Source: Candidatus Oscillibacter excrementigallinarum (GTDB lineage: Bacteria; Bacillota; Clostridia; Oscillospirales; Oscillospiraceae). From it: a stretch of DNA of 64,000 nt. The translations under genes and the position numbers were made by a program. Location of the stretch: positions 1 to 64,000 of the forward strand of contig DWZJ01000022.1 in NCBI GenBank assembly GCA_019118245.1, given 5' to 3'. The notes beneath the pieces were generated by a model that saw only the letters and a list, made by a program, of their open reading frames with translations, was not told the origin of the DNA and searched no databases. Below are positions 44,309-52,068 of the stretch, in pieces (within the stretch, counting starts at the first letter, position 1; every line of letters starts with the position of its first letter).

Positions 44309-45598
44309 ATGAAAGTTGCCATCTACACCTTGGGCTGCAAGGTGAACCAATACGAGACCCAGGCCATGGAGCAGGCGCTGCGGGCCCGGGGGCACGCCAT
44401 CGTGCCCTTCGGGGAGGAGGCGGATGCCTACATCGTGAACACCTGCTCTGTCACGGCGGTCAGTGACCAAAAATCCCGTCAGGTGATCCACGGCGTCCAG
44501 CGGAGGCACCCCGGCGCGGTGGTGGCGGTGTGCGGCTGCTACTCCCAGACCCACGCCGACGATGTGCGGAAGCTGGGGGTGGACCTGATCGCCGGCACCG
44601 GCGACCGGACGGGCTTCCTCCATCTGCTGGAGGAGGCCGCGGCGGAAAAGCGTCAGATCGAGGCCATCGACCAGCCCTTTGAGCGGCGGGTGTTCGAGGT
44701 CCTGCCTGCCGGCGGGCTGGAGGGCCGCACCCGGGCCATGCTGAAGGTGGAGGACGGGTGCGTCAACTTCTGCACCTACTGCATCATCCCCTACGCCCGG
44801 GGCAGGGTCCGGTCCCTGCCCATCCCCACCGCCGTGGAGCAGACCCGGAAGCTTGCGGCGGAGGGCTACCGGGAGATCGTGGTGACGGGCATCGAGATCT
44901 CCTCCTGGGGCCAGGATCTGAAGACCGGCGAGACGCTCATCGACCTGCTGGAGGCCGTCTGCGATGCCGCGCCCGGGGTCCGGGTCCGACTTGGGAGCCT
45001 GGAGCCCCGGACCATCACCGAGGACTTCTGCCGCCGTGCGGCGGCCCTGGCCAACCTCTGCCCCCAGTTCCACCTGTCCATGCAGTCCGGGTGCGACGCC
45101 ACCCTGAAGCGGATGAACCGGAAGTACGACACCGCCCGGTATCTGGAATCCGTTGCACTGCTGAACCAGTATTTTGACCACCCCGCCGTCACCACGGACC
45201 TGATCACCGGGTTTCCGGAGGAGACGGAGGAGGAGTTTGCCCAGACCCTGGACTTCCTCCGCCGGTGCGGCTTTGCCCAGATGCACATCTTCCCCTACTC
45301 CGTCCGGCCCGGCACCCCGGCGGCAAAAATGCGCCAGGTGCCGAAAGCCGTGAAGGAGGAGCGGGCCCACCGGGCGGCAGAGGCGGCGGCGGAGCTCCAC
45401 CGGAAGTATCTGGAGGACTGCGTGGGGGCGGTGTACCCCGTCCTCTTCGAGCAGCCCAGGGACGGCAGGTATGTTGGCCACGCCCCCAACTACATGGAGG
45501 TGCTGGCAGAGGGCGCGGACCTGCACAACCAGATCCGGAACGTGAAGATCACCGGCACCGACGGAGAGTCCCTGCTGGGGGAGGTTTTGGAGGACTGA
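44309..45598 (+). CDS. mtaB: tRNA (t6A37) methylthiotransferase MtaB
   Basis: A 429-residue radical-SAM methylthiotransferase making ms2t6A at position 37 of tRNAs. It has an N-terminal UPF0004 domain with LGCKVNQYETQ, NTCSVT and CGCYSQ cysteines, the radical-SAM CVNFCTYCIIPYARG (CxxxCxxC), and a C-terminal TRAM domain. The pattern is MtaB rather than MiaB. The ATG at 44309 follows AAGGAGATT; the ORF-track start is earlier by eight residues. Confidence 0.95.
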   Translation: MKVAIYTLGCKVNQYETQAMEQALRARGHAIVPFGEEADAYIVNTCSVTAVSDQKSRQVIHGVQRRHPGAVVAVCGCYSQTHADDVRKLGVDLIAGTGDRTGFLHLLEEAAAEKRQIEAIDQPFERRVFEVLPAGGLEGRTRAMLKVEDGCVNFCTYCIIPYARGRVRSLPIPTAVEQTRKLAAEGYREIVVTGIEISSWGQDLKTGETLIDLLEAVCDAAPGVRVRLGSLEPRTITEDFCRRAAALANLCPQFHLSMQSGCDATLKRMNRKYDTARYLESVALLNQYFDHPAVTTDLITGFPEETEEEFAQTLDFLRRCGFAQMHIFPYSVRPGTPAAKMRQVPKAVKEERAHRAAEAAAELHRKYLEDCVGAVYPVLFEQPRDGRYVGHAPNYMEVLAEGADLHNQIRNVKITGTDGESLLGEVLED

Positions 45599-45599
45599 C

Positions 45600-46175
45600 A
45601 TGAAGAGCCACTTTTTCGCCTACATCTCCCGGATGCGGTTCATCCAGCGGTGGGCCCTGATGCGCAACACCGCCCCAGAGAATGTCCAGGAGCACAGCCA
45701 CCAGGTGGCGGTGCTGGCCCACGCCCTGGCGGTGATCCGCAACGAACAGTTCGGCGGGCATCTGGACCCCGGCGCCGTGGCGGTGGCGGCGCTGTACCAC
45801 GACGCCAGCGAGATCCTGACCGGCGATATGCCCACCCCCATCAAGTACGACAACCCCGCCATCCGCAGTGCCTACCGGGACGTGGAGGCGGTGGCGGAGA
45901 AGAAGCTGCTCCAGATGCTGCCGCCGGAGCTCCAGGGGGTGTACGAACCCATCCTGACGGAGGCGGACCCGGAGATCCGGCAGGTGGTGAAGGCGGCGGA
46001 CAAGCTCTCCGCCTACATCAAATGCGTGGAGGAGCTGAAAGCCGGCAACAACGAGTTCCGGCAGGCCGCCGCCCAGACCCGCCATGCGCTGGAGGGATAT
46101 GGACTGCCAGAGGTGGCCTATTTCCTGGAGACCTTTCTGGACAGCTTCTCCCTCACCCTGGACGAGCTGCAATGA
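45600..46175 (+). CDS. YfbR-like 5'-deoxynucleotidase (HD domain)
   Basis: A 191-residue HD-domain protein of the YfbR type: MRFIQRWALMRNTAPENVQEHSHQVAVLAHAL, ALYHDASEILTGDMPTPIKYDNP and VKAADKLSAYIKC. These dephosphorylate deoxyribonucleoside 5'-monophosphates and help control dNTP pools. It starts 1 bp after the mtaB stop, so the two are co-transcribed. Confidence 0.93.
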   Translation: MKSHFFAYISRMRFIQRWALMRNTAPENVQEHSHQVAVLAHALAVIRNEQFGGHLDPGAVAVAALYHDASEILTGDMPTPIKYDNPAIRSAYRDVEAVAEKKLLQMLPPELQGVYEPILTEADPEIRQVVKAADKLSAYIKCVEELKAGNNEFRQAAAQTRHALEGYGLPEVAYFLETFLDSFSLTLDELQ

Positions 46176-46182
46176 TGTGAAA

Positions 46183-46216
46183 ACATCCCCGGCGCTGTGC
46201 GCCGGGGATGCTTTTT
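46183..46216 (+). terminator. Terminator of mtaB operon
   Basis: Arms CATCCCCGGCGC / GCGCCGGGGATG with a 3-nt loop, then TTTTTT. Confidence 0.9.
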
Positions 46217-46226
46217 TACCAGTTCC

Positions 46227-47438
46227 TTATTGGCCCAGCTTGGAGCAGATCAGTCCGCCCAGGCGGCGGACGCCCTCTTCGATCAGATCCTCCGGCGTGC
46301 TGCCGAAGCTCATGCGCATACAGTTCTTTCCCCGGCCGTCATGGTCGGAGAAGAAGCCCTCGCCCTCCACAAAGGCCACGCCCACGGCCGGGTCCGCGGT
46401 GGACTCCCGCAGCAGGGCGGTGGTGTCGATGCCGCCGGGCAGCTCCACCCAGGTGAAGAGGCCGCCGTCCGGATAGCTGTGCTTGGTGCCCGCGGGGAAG
46501 TACCGGTCGATGCTCTGGAGCATCACGTCCCGGCGCTTGCGGTACAGGTCGCAGATCATCTTGTGGTGGGCGGGGTAGTAGCCCCGCTTGAAGAACTCCG
46601 CGCAGAGGATCTGGGGCAGCATGGAGGTGTGGGAGTTGGTGGCGGCCTTCACGTCCACCAAATGCCCAATGGTCTCCGCGTCCGCCACCACATAGCCCAG
46701 GCGGGAGCCGGGGGAGAAGATCTTGGAGAAGCTGCCCGCCATCACCACATGGTCCGTGGCGTCAAAGTGCTTGATGGGGAACAGGTCCTCGCCGCTGTAG
46801 CGGATATCCCGGTAGGGGTCGTCCTCCAGCACCAGCACGTCGTATTTTGCGGCCAGCTCCGCCACGGCCTTCCGCCGCTCCAGGCTGAGGGTGCGGCCGC
46901 TGGGATTCTGGAAGGTGGGGTTGGTGTAGATCATCTTGGGATGGAACTGCCGGATCTTCCGCTCCAGGTCCTCCGGCAGCAGGCCGTCGTCGTCCATGTC
47001 CACGCTGACGCATTTAGCCTGGAACAGGTCGAAGATCTCCACGGACTGGACGAAGGTGGGGGCCTCCAGCAAGATCACGTCGCCGGGGTCGATGTACGCC
47101 TGGCAGGTCAGGTTGATGCCCTCCAGGCCGCCGGCGACGATCATGACGTTTTCCACGCCGCAGTCGATGCCCTTGGGGGCCAGCAGGTCCCGGACCACCA
47201 CTTCCCGCAGGTCCCGCACCCCGATGAGGGGGCCGTACTGCAGGGCCTCCACGCCCCGGCCGTCTGTCTGCAGGATCTCGTCCGCCAGAAGGCGGATGGT
47301 GTCCACCGGCAGGGCTTCTCTGGCGGGAGAGCCGCCGCCGAAGGAGATGACGTTCGGATCGATCATGGACCCGAACAGCCCTCTGACCACATTGGCCGTG
47401 AAGGCCATATTTTCCATGCGCTTGGCGTAAGGTACCAT
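46227..47438 (-). CDS. PLP-dependent aminotransferase (class I/II, 2-aminoadipate type)
   Basis: A 403-residue fold-type I aminotransferase resembling LysN/2-aminoadipate transaminases without the GntR domain: ISFGGGSPAREALP, LQYGPLIGVRDLREVV, YTNPTFQNPSGRTLS, LEDDPYRDIRYSG and the PLP lysine in AGSFSKIFSPGSRLGY. Substrate likely an aromatic, branched or aminoadipate-like amino acid. The ATG at 47438 follows GGAGG with a 10-nt gap; the longer ORF runs through the promoter. Confidence 0.88.
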   Translation of the reverse strand: MVPYAKRMENMAFTANVVRGLFGSMIDPNVISFGGGSPAREALPVDTIRLLADEILQTDGRGVEALQYGPLIGVRDLREVVVRDLLAPKGIDCGVENVMIVAGGLEGINLTCQAYIDPGDVILLEAPTFVQSVEIFDLFQAKCVSVDMDDDGLLPEDLERKIRQFHPKMIYTNPTFQNPSGRTLSLERRKAVAELAAKYDVLVLEDDPYRDIRYSGEDLFPIKHFDATDHVVMAGSFSKIFSPGSRLGYVVADAETIGHLVDVKAATNSHTSMLPQILCAEFFKRGYYPAHHKMICDLYRKRRDVMLQSIDRYFPAGTKHSYPDGGLFTWVELPGGIDTTALLRESTADPAVGVAFVEGEGFFSDHDGRGKNCMRMSFGSTPEDLIEEGVRRLGGLICSKLGQ

Positions 47439-47498
47439 CCTGTCTTGTCCTCCCTTTTTCCGGCGCGCACCGGCGCCGCTGTGTGATAAGATGTTCCT

Positions 47499-47527
47499 AC
47501 TATACCACAGAAGGGACGGAAACTCAA
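47499..47527 (-). promoter_or_regulatory. Promoter of aminotransferase gene
   Basis: On the minus strand TTGAGT, a 17-bp spacer and TATAGT, about 60 bp before the start. Confidence 0.65.
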
Positions 47528-47533
47528 TTCCCG

Positions 47534-47569
47534 AAAAAGGGACCGTCCCGGGGCAGCGCCCCGGGACGG
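47534..47569 (-). terminator. Terminator after first DUF4179 gene
   Basis: On the minus strand a 12-bp stem (CCGTCCCGGGGC and complement) is followed by TCCCTTTTTC, 12 bp after the stop. Confidence 0.72.
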
Positions 47570-47580
47570 GAGAGAAGACG

Positions 47581-48732
47581 CTATTCCAGGGGGATCTCCA
47601 CATCCCCCACCCGGACGGCGGCCACCTGGCCCACGTCCAGCAGGTCCTGGAACTGGCTGGTGAAGCTGGCGGAGGTATAGGTGCCGCCTTCTCCGCCGCG
47701 GCTGCCGCCGCCGGTCAGGCCGGAGGTCGGCGCGGACACCGGCTGGACGGTGCCGTCCCGGAACACCAGGGCGGTGTCCGCCCGAAGTTCACCGATCTTC
47801 CGATACGGGGTACCGCCGGAGGCCTCCACGCTGAGAGAGAAGGGGGACACCGAGACTTGGATAGCGCGGCCGTCCTCCTGCCAGGAGCCGGTCAAAGTCT
47901 GGGAGATGGCCTCCGGCTGGAAGGTGAGGATGGCTGGGTGGTCTGTCACCGCCGTGTCCACGCCGTTCACCCGCAGAACGGGCGGCAGAACTAGCAGAGT
48001 CAGGGGCTGGGCGGTGAAGTCCAGGTCACCGTCCTTCGCCGTGATGCTGCAAAGGTAGGTGAGGGTGTGGCTCTCTGGTGCATAGCCCTGACTGGCTACC
48101 TCGCCGGAACTCCCGGAGGTGTAGTGAGAGATACAGTCCTCCGCTAGGGCGTTGCCGGTGATCCCGGTGTAATGGCAGTAGGAGAGAAAGTCTGCCCAGT
48201 CAATATCCGCCCATTTGTCCTGATCTGCGGCTTTTAGATCCTCCCAGGAGAAGTCCCCGGTGAGATAGTAGTCGACGGGCACCGGAACAATCATATGGTC
48301 GGATGAGGGGCTGCTGTCCGCCTGCTGGACTGCCGCCCGGTCCACCGTGTCCGGCAGATGGTAGTCCAGGATCAGATAGAGGCTTTTCTCACTGACCAGG
48401 GCCTGCCGCACTGTCAGGGTCACATCGTCGCAAACCGAAGTGACATGCACCTCCTGAAACGCCGCCTGCCCCATGGGGGTGGAGGCGGCCCACGCCCCAA
48501 ATCGGCTGGCGAGAATGGCGTCCCAGTTGGCGACGACCACCGCCCCGGCGGAGACCGTCAGAAGGACGATCAGCACCGCCGCCAGCGCCGCCTTGCGGAC
48601 AAAGCCCTTGGGCCGAAAGACGGCGGGCCGCGCCTGTGGCGTCGGCTCTGCCGACAAAACGGCCTCCCGCAGCCGGGACTCCAGCTCCGGCGGGGGCGCG
48701 CAGTGTTCCATTGCGTCGCGATAGCGATTCAT
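47581..48732 (-). CDS. DUF4179 anti-sigma factor (pair 1)
   Basis: A 383-residue membrane protein. The cytosolic N terminus (1-45) has MNRYRDAMEHCAPPPELESRLREAVL, a single helix lies at about 47-70 (AALAAVLIVLLTVSAGAVVVA), and the large extracytoplasmic part contains DUF4179 and ends VAAVRVGDVEIPLE. It should hold the ECF sigma factor at the membrane. ATG overlaps the sigma stop (ATGA) with GGGAGGG upstream. It is a paralogue of the protein at 52069, sharing the C-terminal (I/V)GDVxIPL motif. Confidence 0.82.
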   Translation of the reverse strand: MNRYRDAMEHCAPPPELESRLREAVLSAEPTPQARPAVFRPKGFVRKAALAAVLIVLLTVSAGAVVVANWDAILASRFGAWAASTPMGQAAFQEVHVTSVCDDVTLTVRQALVSEKSLYLILDYHLPDTVDRAAVQQADSSPSSDHMIVPVPVDYYLTGDFSWEDLKAADQDKWADIDWADFLSYCHYTGITGNALAEDCISHYTSGSSGEVASQGYAPESHTLTYLCSITAKDGDLDFTAQPLTLLVLPPVLRVNGVDTAVTDHPAILTFQPEAISQTLTGSWQEDGRAIQVSVSPFSLSVEASGGTPYRKIGELRADTALVFRDGTVQPVSAPTSGLTGGGSRGGEGGTYTSASFTSQFQDLLDVGQVAAVRVGDVEIPLE

Positions 48733-49196
48733 AAGTGTCCCTCCCATGCTGTCCGCAGGGCGTCCCGGCCCCGCTTCAGCCGCATTTTCACCGTGGGCAC
48801 CGTCACCCCCAGGAGCCGCGCGATCTCCCGGAGGGAGTACCCCTCATAGTAGCGGAGGTGGATGGCCGTCCGCTGGGGCTCCGGCAGGGCGGCCACATGG
48901 TCCAGCAGGCCCAGCTCCTCCGGTGTGACGGCGGCGGATGCGGCCTCCAGCGGCAGGTCTGACCGGCTGGAGCGTTTCCAGGCGTCCCGGCACTGGTTCA
49001 GGGCCACCCGGAACAGCCACCGCCGTTCGTGCTCCGGCGAGGCAAAGGCCGGCGCCCGGTACAGCCGCTTGCAGAACACCTCCTGCAAGACGTCCTCCGC
49101 GTCTGCCGGGTCCTTCATCTGGAGAAGGCAGAAGCGGTACAGAGAGGGCCCATAGGTCCGGTACACCTGCTCAAAGAGCCGCTCCGATTCGGTCAC
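48729..49196 (-). CDS. ECF sigma factor (pair 1)
   Basis: A 155-residue sigma-70 family ECF factor. Region 2: FEQVYRTYGPSLYRFCLLQMKDPADAEDVLQEVFCKRLY. Region 4: LPEPQRTAIHLRYYEGYSLREIARLLGVTVPTVKMRLKRGRDAL. The GTG at 49196 is preferred because GGGAGG lies 8 nt upstream; the GTG of the ORF track overlaps that site. It is co-transcribed with its anti-sigma gene and probably autoregulated from the motif at 49219-49245. Confidence 0.9.
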   Translation of the reverse strand: MTESERLFEQVYRTYGPSLYRFCLLQMKDPADAEDVLQEVFCKRLYRAPAFASPEHERRWLFRVALNQCRDAWKRSSRSDLPLEAASAAVTPEELGLLDHVAALPEPQRTAIHLRYYEGYSLREIARLLGVTVPTVKMRLKRGRDALRTAWEGHL

Positions 49197-49218
49197 TGGC
49201 CTCACCTCCCTCTGCTTT

Positions 49219-49245
49219 GATTACGAATGAGCAGGGCAAAAAGTC
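49219..49245 (-). promoter_or_regulatory. Putative ECF autoregulatory promoter (pair 1)
   Basis: On the minus strand GACTTTTT, 13 bp and GTAATC (within TCGTAATC) precede the sigma gene. The same GACTTTTT-N13-GTA arrangement lies before the second sigma gene. Confidence 0.6.
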
Positions 49246-49260
49246 ACAGGGAGTTGCGAA

Positions 49261-49290
49261 AAAACGCCCGGCTTTTGCCGGGCGTTTTCA
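49261..49290 (-). terminator. Terminator of recG
   Basis: Arms AAAACGCCCGGC / GCCGGGCGTTTT with a TTTT loop, overlapping the recG stop region and ending in TTTT on the minus strand. Confidence 0.85.
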
Positions 49291-51336
49291 GTTCAGGGTA
49301 TCCGCCGCCTGGGTGAACAGGGCCTGGATGCGCTCCGCCGTGGCGGGGCAGGAGGTGAGCTCCGGATCCTCCGCCAGCAGCTGCTCCGCCGCCTGGCGGG
49401 CCTCCTGCAGCAGCAGGGTGTCGCAGCCCAGATCCGCCACCTTCAGGCCCGGCAGGCCGTGCTGCCGCTGGCCGAAGAAGTCGCCGGGGCCCCGGAGCCG
49501 CAGGTCCTCCTCCGCGATCTTGAAGCCGTCGGTGGTCTTGGTCATGACCTTTAGCCGCGCCCGGGTCTCCTCGTTCTGGTTGTCGGAGATCAGGATGCAG
49601 TAGGACTGATGCTTCCCCCGGCCCACCCGGCCCCGCAGCTGGTGGAGCTGGGAGAGGCCGAACCGCTCCGCGTTTTCAATCACCATGACGGCGGCGTTGG
49701 GCACGTCCACTCCCACCTCGATGACGGTGGTGGACACCAGGATGTCCGTCTCGTGGGCGGCGAAGGCGGTCATGACTGCGTCCTTCTCCTTGGGCTTCAT
49801 CTTGCCGTGGACGAAGGCCACCTTCAGGTCGGGGAACACCTCGGCCTGGAGCTTTTTGGCATACTCCGTCACCGCCTTCCGCTCGTCGGGGAGCTCGTCA
49901 TTTTCCTCGACCATGGGGCAGACGATGTAGGCCTGGCGGCCCTCGCCCACCAGCTTGCGGATAAAGTTATACACCCGCTGGTGGTAGCCGCCGCTGACGG
50001 CGAAGGTCTGCACCGGCTGGCGGCCGGGGGGCAGCTGGTCGATGACGGACACGTCCAGGTCACCGTACAAAATCAAGGCCAGCGTCCGGGGGATGGGCGT
50101 GGCGGACATGACCAGGATGTGGGGGTGGTCCCCCTTGGCGGCCAGGTCCGCCCGCTGGGCCACGCCGAAGCGGTGCTGCTCGTCCGTTACCACCAGCCCC
50201 AGGTCGCGGTAGGCCACGCTGCCGGTGATGAGGGCGTGGGTGCCGATGGCGAAGTCGATCTCCCCGCTCTCCAGCTGCTGGGCGATGGAGCGCTTCGTCT
50301 TGGCGGTGGTGGAGCCGGTCAGCAGGGCACACCGGATGCCCAAATTTTCCAGCAGGGGGGCCAGGCCTTGGTAGTGCTGCTGGGCCAGGATCTCCGTGGG
50401 GGCCATCAGGGCCGCCTGACGGCCGTTCTTCACGCAGAAGTACACACAGGCGGCGGCCACCATGGTCTTGCCGGAGCCCACGTCCCCCTGGACCAGACGG
50501 TTCATGGGCGTGCCGGAGCGCATGTCCGCCAGGGCCTCCTCCACGCAGCGGCGCTGGGCGTCTGTCAGGGTAAAGGGGAGGGCGGAATAGAAGGGCTCCA
50601 TGTCCACATCGCCGCAGGGGGGCACATGGACCACCTCACGGCGTTGGCGGAGCCGCTCCAGCCCGATGGTGAAGAGAAACAGCTCCTCAAAGGCCAGCCG
50701 CCGCCGGGCCAGGTCCAGGGCCTCCGCGCTCTCCGGGAAGTGGATGTTCTCGTAGGCGTACTCGATGCGGCAGAGCTGGTACTCCCGCCGCACCCGGTCC
50801 GGCAGCACATCCGGCAGGATGTCGGCGCAGGCGTCCAGCCCCTGGCGGATGGACCGGGACAAAATCAGCTGGCTGACCCCGGCGGTGAGGGGATAGATGG
50901 GCACGATGCGGCCGGTGACCTCCCGGCGTCCCTCCGGCTCCACCACGGGATTCGTCATCTGGCGGCGGAAGAGGGAGCCCTCCGCCCGGCCGTAGAAGAT
51001 ATACGTCTCCCCCTGGCGCAGGTTGTTTTTCAGCCACGCCTGGTTGAAGAAGGTCACGTTTAATTCCCCGGTGTCGTCCACCGCCCGGAGCTTCACCAGG
51101 TCCAGTCCACGGCGGACATGGGAGATGGTGGGAGGTGACGATACCATGGCGGCCACGCCGGCGGCCTCGCCGGGCGCCAGGTCGGCGAGGCGGCGGAGCT
51201 GGGTGCGGTCGTCATAGGCCCGGGGGAAGTAGGAGATCAGGTCCCGCAGGGTGGCGATGCCCAGTTTGCCCAGGGCCTTGGCCCGCTGCTCCCCGATGCC
51301 CTTGATGTAGCGCACGTCTGTATTCAGGTCCGCCAT
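49288..51336 (-). CDS. recG: ATP-dependent DNA helicase RecG
   Basis: A 682-residue RecG that remodels stalled forks and Holliday junctions. The N-terminal wedge/OB domain has DVRYIKGIGEQRAKALGKLGI. Walker A is GDVGSGKTMVA, motif II DEQHRFG, then MSATPIPRTLALILYGDLDVSVID and helicase C motif VIENAERFGLSQLHQLRGRVGRG. The C terminus has LRLRGPGDFFGQRQHGLPGLK. The ATG at 51336 follows GGGAGGTGA; the ORF track adds nine residues. It lies between two ECF sigma modules. Confidence 0.97.
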   Translation of the reverse strand: MADLNTDVRYIKGIGEQRAKALGKLGIATLRDLISYFPRAYDDRTQLRRLADLAPGEAAGVAAMVSSPPTISHVRRGLDLVKLRAVDDTGELNVTFFNQAWLKNNLRQGETYIFYGRAEGSLFRRQMTNPVVEPEGRREVTGRIVPIYPLTAGVSQLILSRSIRQGLDACADILPDVLPDRVRREYQLCRIEYAYENIHFPESAEALDLARRRLAFEELFLFTIGLERLRQRREVVHVPPCGDVDMEPFYSALPFTLTDAQRRCVEEALADMRSGTPMNRLVQGDVGSGKTMVAAACVYFCVKNGRQAALMAPTEILAQQHYQGLAPLLENLGIRCALLTGSTTAKTKRSIAQQLESGEIDFAIGTHALITGSVAYRDLGLVVTDEQHRFGVAQRADLAAKGDHPHILVMSATPIPRTLALILYGDLDVSVIDQLPPGRQPVQTFAVSGGYHQRVYNFIRKLVGEGRQAYIVCPMVEENDELPDERKAVTEYAKKLQAEVFPDLKVAFVHGKMKPKEKDAVMTAFAAHETDILVSTTVIEVGVDVPNAAVMVIENAERFGLSQLHQLRGRVGRGKHQSYCILISDNQNEETRARLKVMTKTTDGFKIAEEDLRLRGPGDFFGQRQHGLPGLKVADLGCDTLLLQEARQAAEQLLAEDPELTSCPATAERIQALFTQAADTLN

Positions 51337-51371
51337 TGGATCACCTCCCACTCTGTAAATCATTGCTCCCC

Positions 51372-51400
51372 ATTATATAATGACACCAGAGAAAAAACAA
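51372..51400 (-). promoter_or_regulatory. Promoter of recG
   Basis: On the minus strand TTGTTT, a 17-bp spacer and TATAAT, about 36 bp before the recG ATG. Confidence 0.7.
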
Positions 51401-51412
51401 GGAGACGGCCTT

Positions 51413-51475
51413 ATGCAGCAGCGTTTGTGTGCCTTGCCTGTGAAAATCTGGATGCAGAAAATCACCAAGGGATGA
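51413..51475 (+). CDS. Possible 20-residue ORF of unknown status
   Basis: ATG to TGA with AAGGAGA about 7 nt before the start, encoding MQQRLCALPVKIWMQKITKG. It lies in the 255-bp gap between recG and the second sigma gene. The composition is not distinctive and nothing shows that it is expressed. Recorded because of its good ribosome binding site. Confidence 0.2.
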   Translation: MQQRLCALPVKIWMQKITKG

Positions 51476-51518
51476 CATTTGGAGGAAATCAGCAAAATAG
51501 AAAAACAATTTTGTATGG

Positions 51519-51545
51519 GACTTTTTCAAATCATTGGCAGTATTA
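51519..51545 (+). promoter_or_regulatory. Putative ECF autoregulatory promoter (pair 2)
   Basis: GACTTTTT (51519-51526), 13 bp, then GTATTA (51540-51545), 46 bp before the sigma ATG. Motif and spacing match the site before the first ECF gene. Confidence 0.6.
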
Positions 51546-51591
51546 TAGGTGAAAAGCTTTTCAAAGAAATCCACATGGGAGACGGGCAATT

Positions 51592-52065
51592 ATGCGGGGA
51601 GAACAAGAATTCAACACGGCTGTGGAACAATACTTGAATATGGTCTATCGCATTGCACTGAACTGGTTCGGCAATGTCCATGATGCGGAGGACGCAGCAC
51701 AGGAGGTGATGCTCCGTCTGTGGAAAAGCGCGTCCGTACCCGAGGATGAGAGCCATCTGCGACACTGGCTAGTGCGGGTGACGATCAATGTCTGCAAAGA
51801 TCTATCCCGGTCGCCGTGGCGGCAGCACGTGATCCCTCTTGGGGAAACTCAGACGGAATCCTACGTTGCGGAACCAGAGTCCCAGGAGGTGCTGGAAGAG
51901 GTCATGCGACTGCCCAAAAAGTACCGCATCCCGCTGTATCTCTTCCATTATGAGGGCTATTCCATCAAAGAAATCGGAGAGTTGCTGAAAATCAATCCGT
52001 CAACCATACGCACAAGACTTTCCAGAGCGAGAGAACTGCTGAAAAATCAGCTGGAGGAGGCGTGA
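51592..52065 (+). CDS. ECF sigma factor (pair 2)
   Basis: A 157-residue ECF sigma factor. Region 2: YLNMVYRIALNWFGNVHDAEDAAQEVMLRLWKS. Region 4: LPKKYRIPLYLFHYEGYSIKEIGELLKINPSTIRTRLSRARELL. Its ribosome binding site (GGGAGA) is weak. Base composition is clearly less GC-rich than the surrounding genes. The anti-sigma gene follows after 3 bp. Confidence 0.9.
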   Translation: MRGEQEFNTAVEQYLNMVYRIALNWFGNVHDAEDAAQEVMLRLWKSASVPEDESHLRHWLVRVTINVCKDLSRSPWRQHVIPLGETQTESYVAEPESQEVLEEVMRLPKKYRIPLYLFHYEGYSIKEIGELLKINPSTIRTRLSRARELLKNQLEEA

Positions 52066-52068
52066 CAG

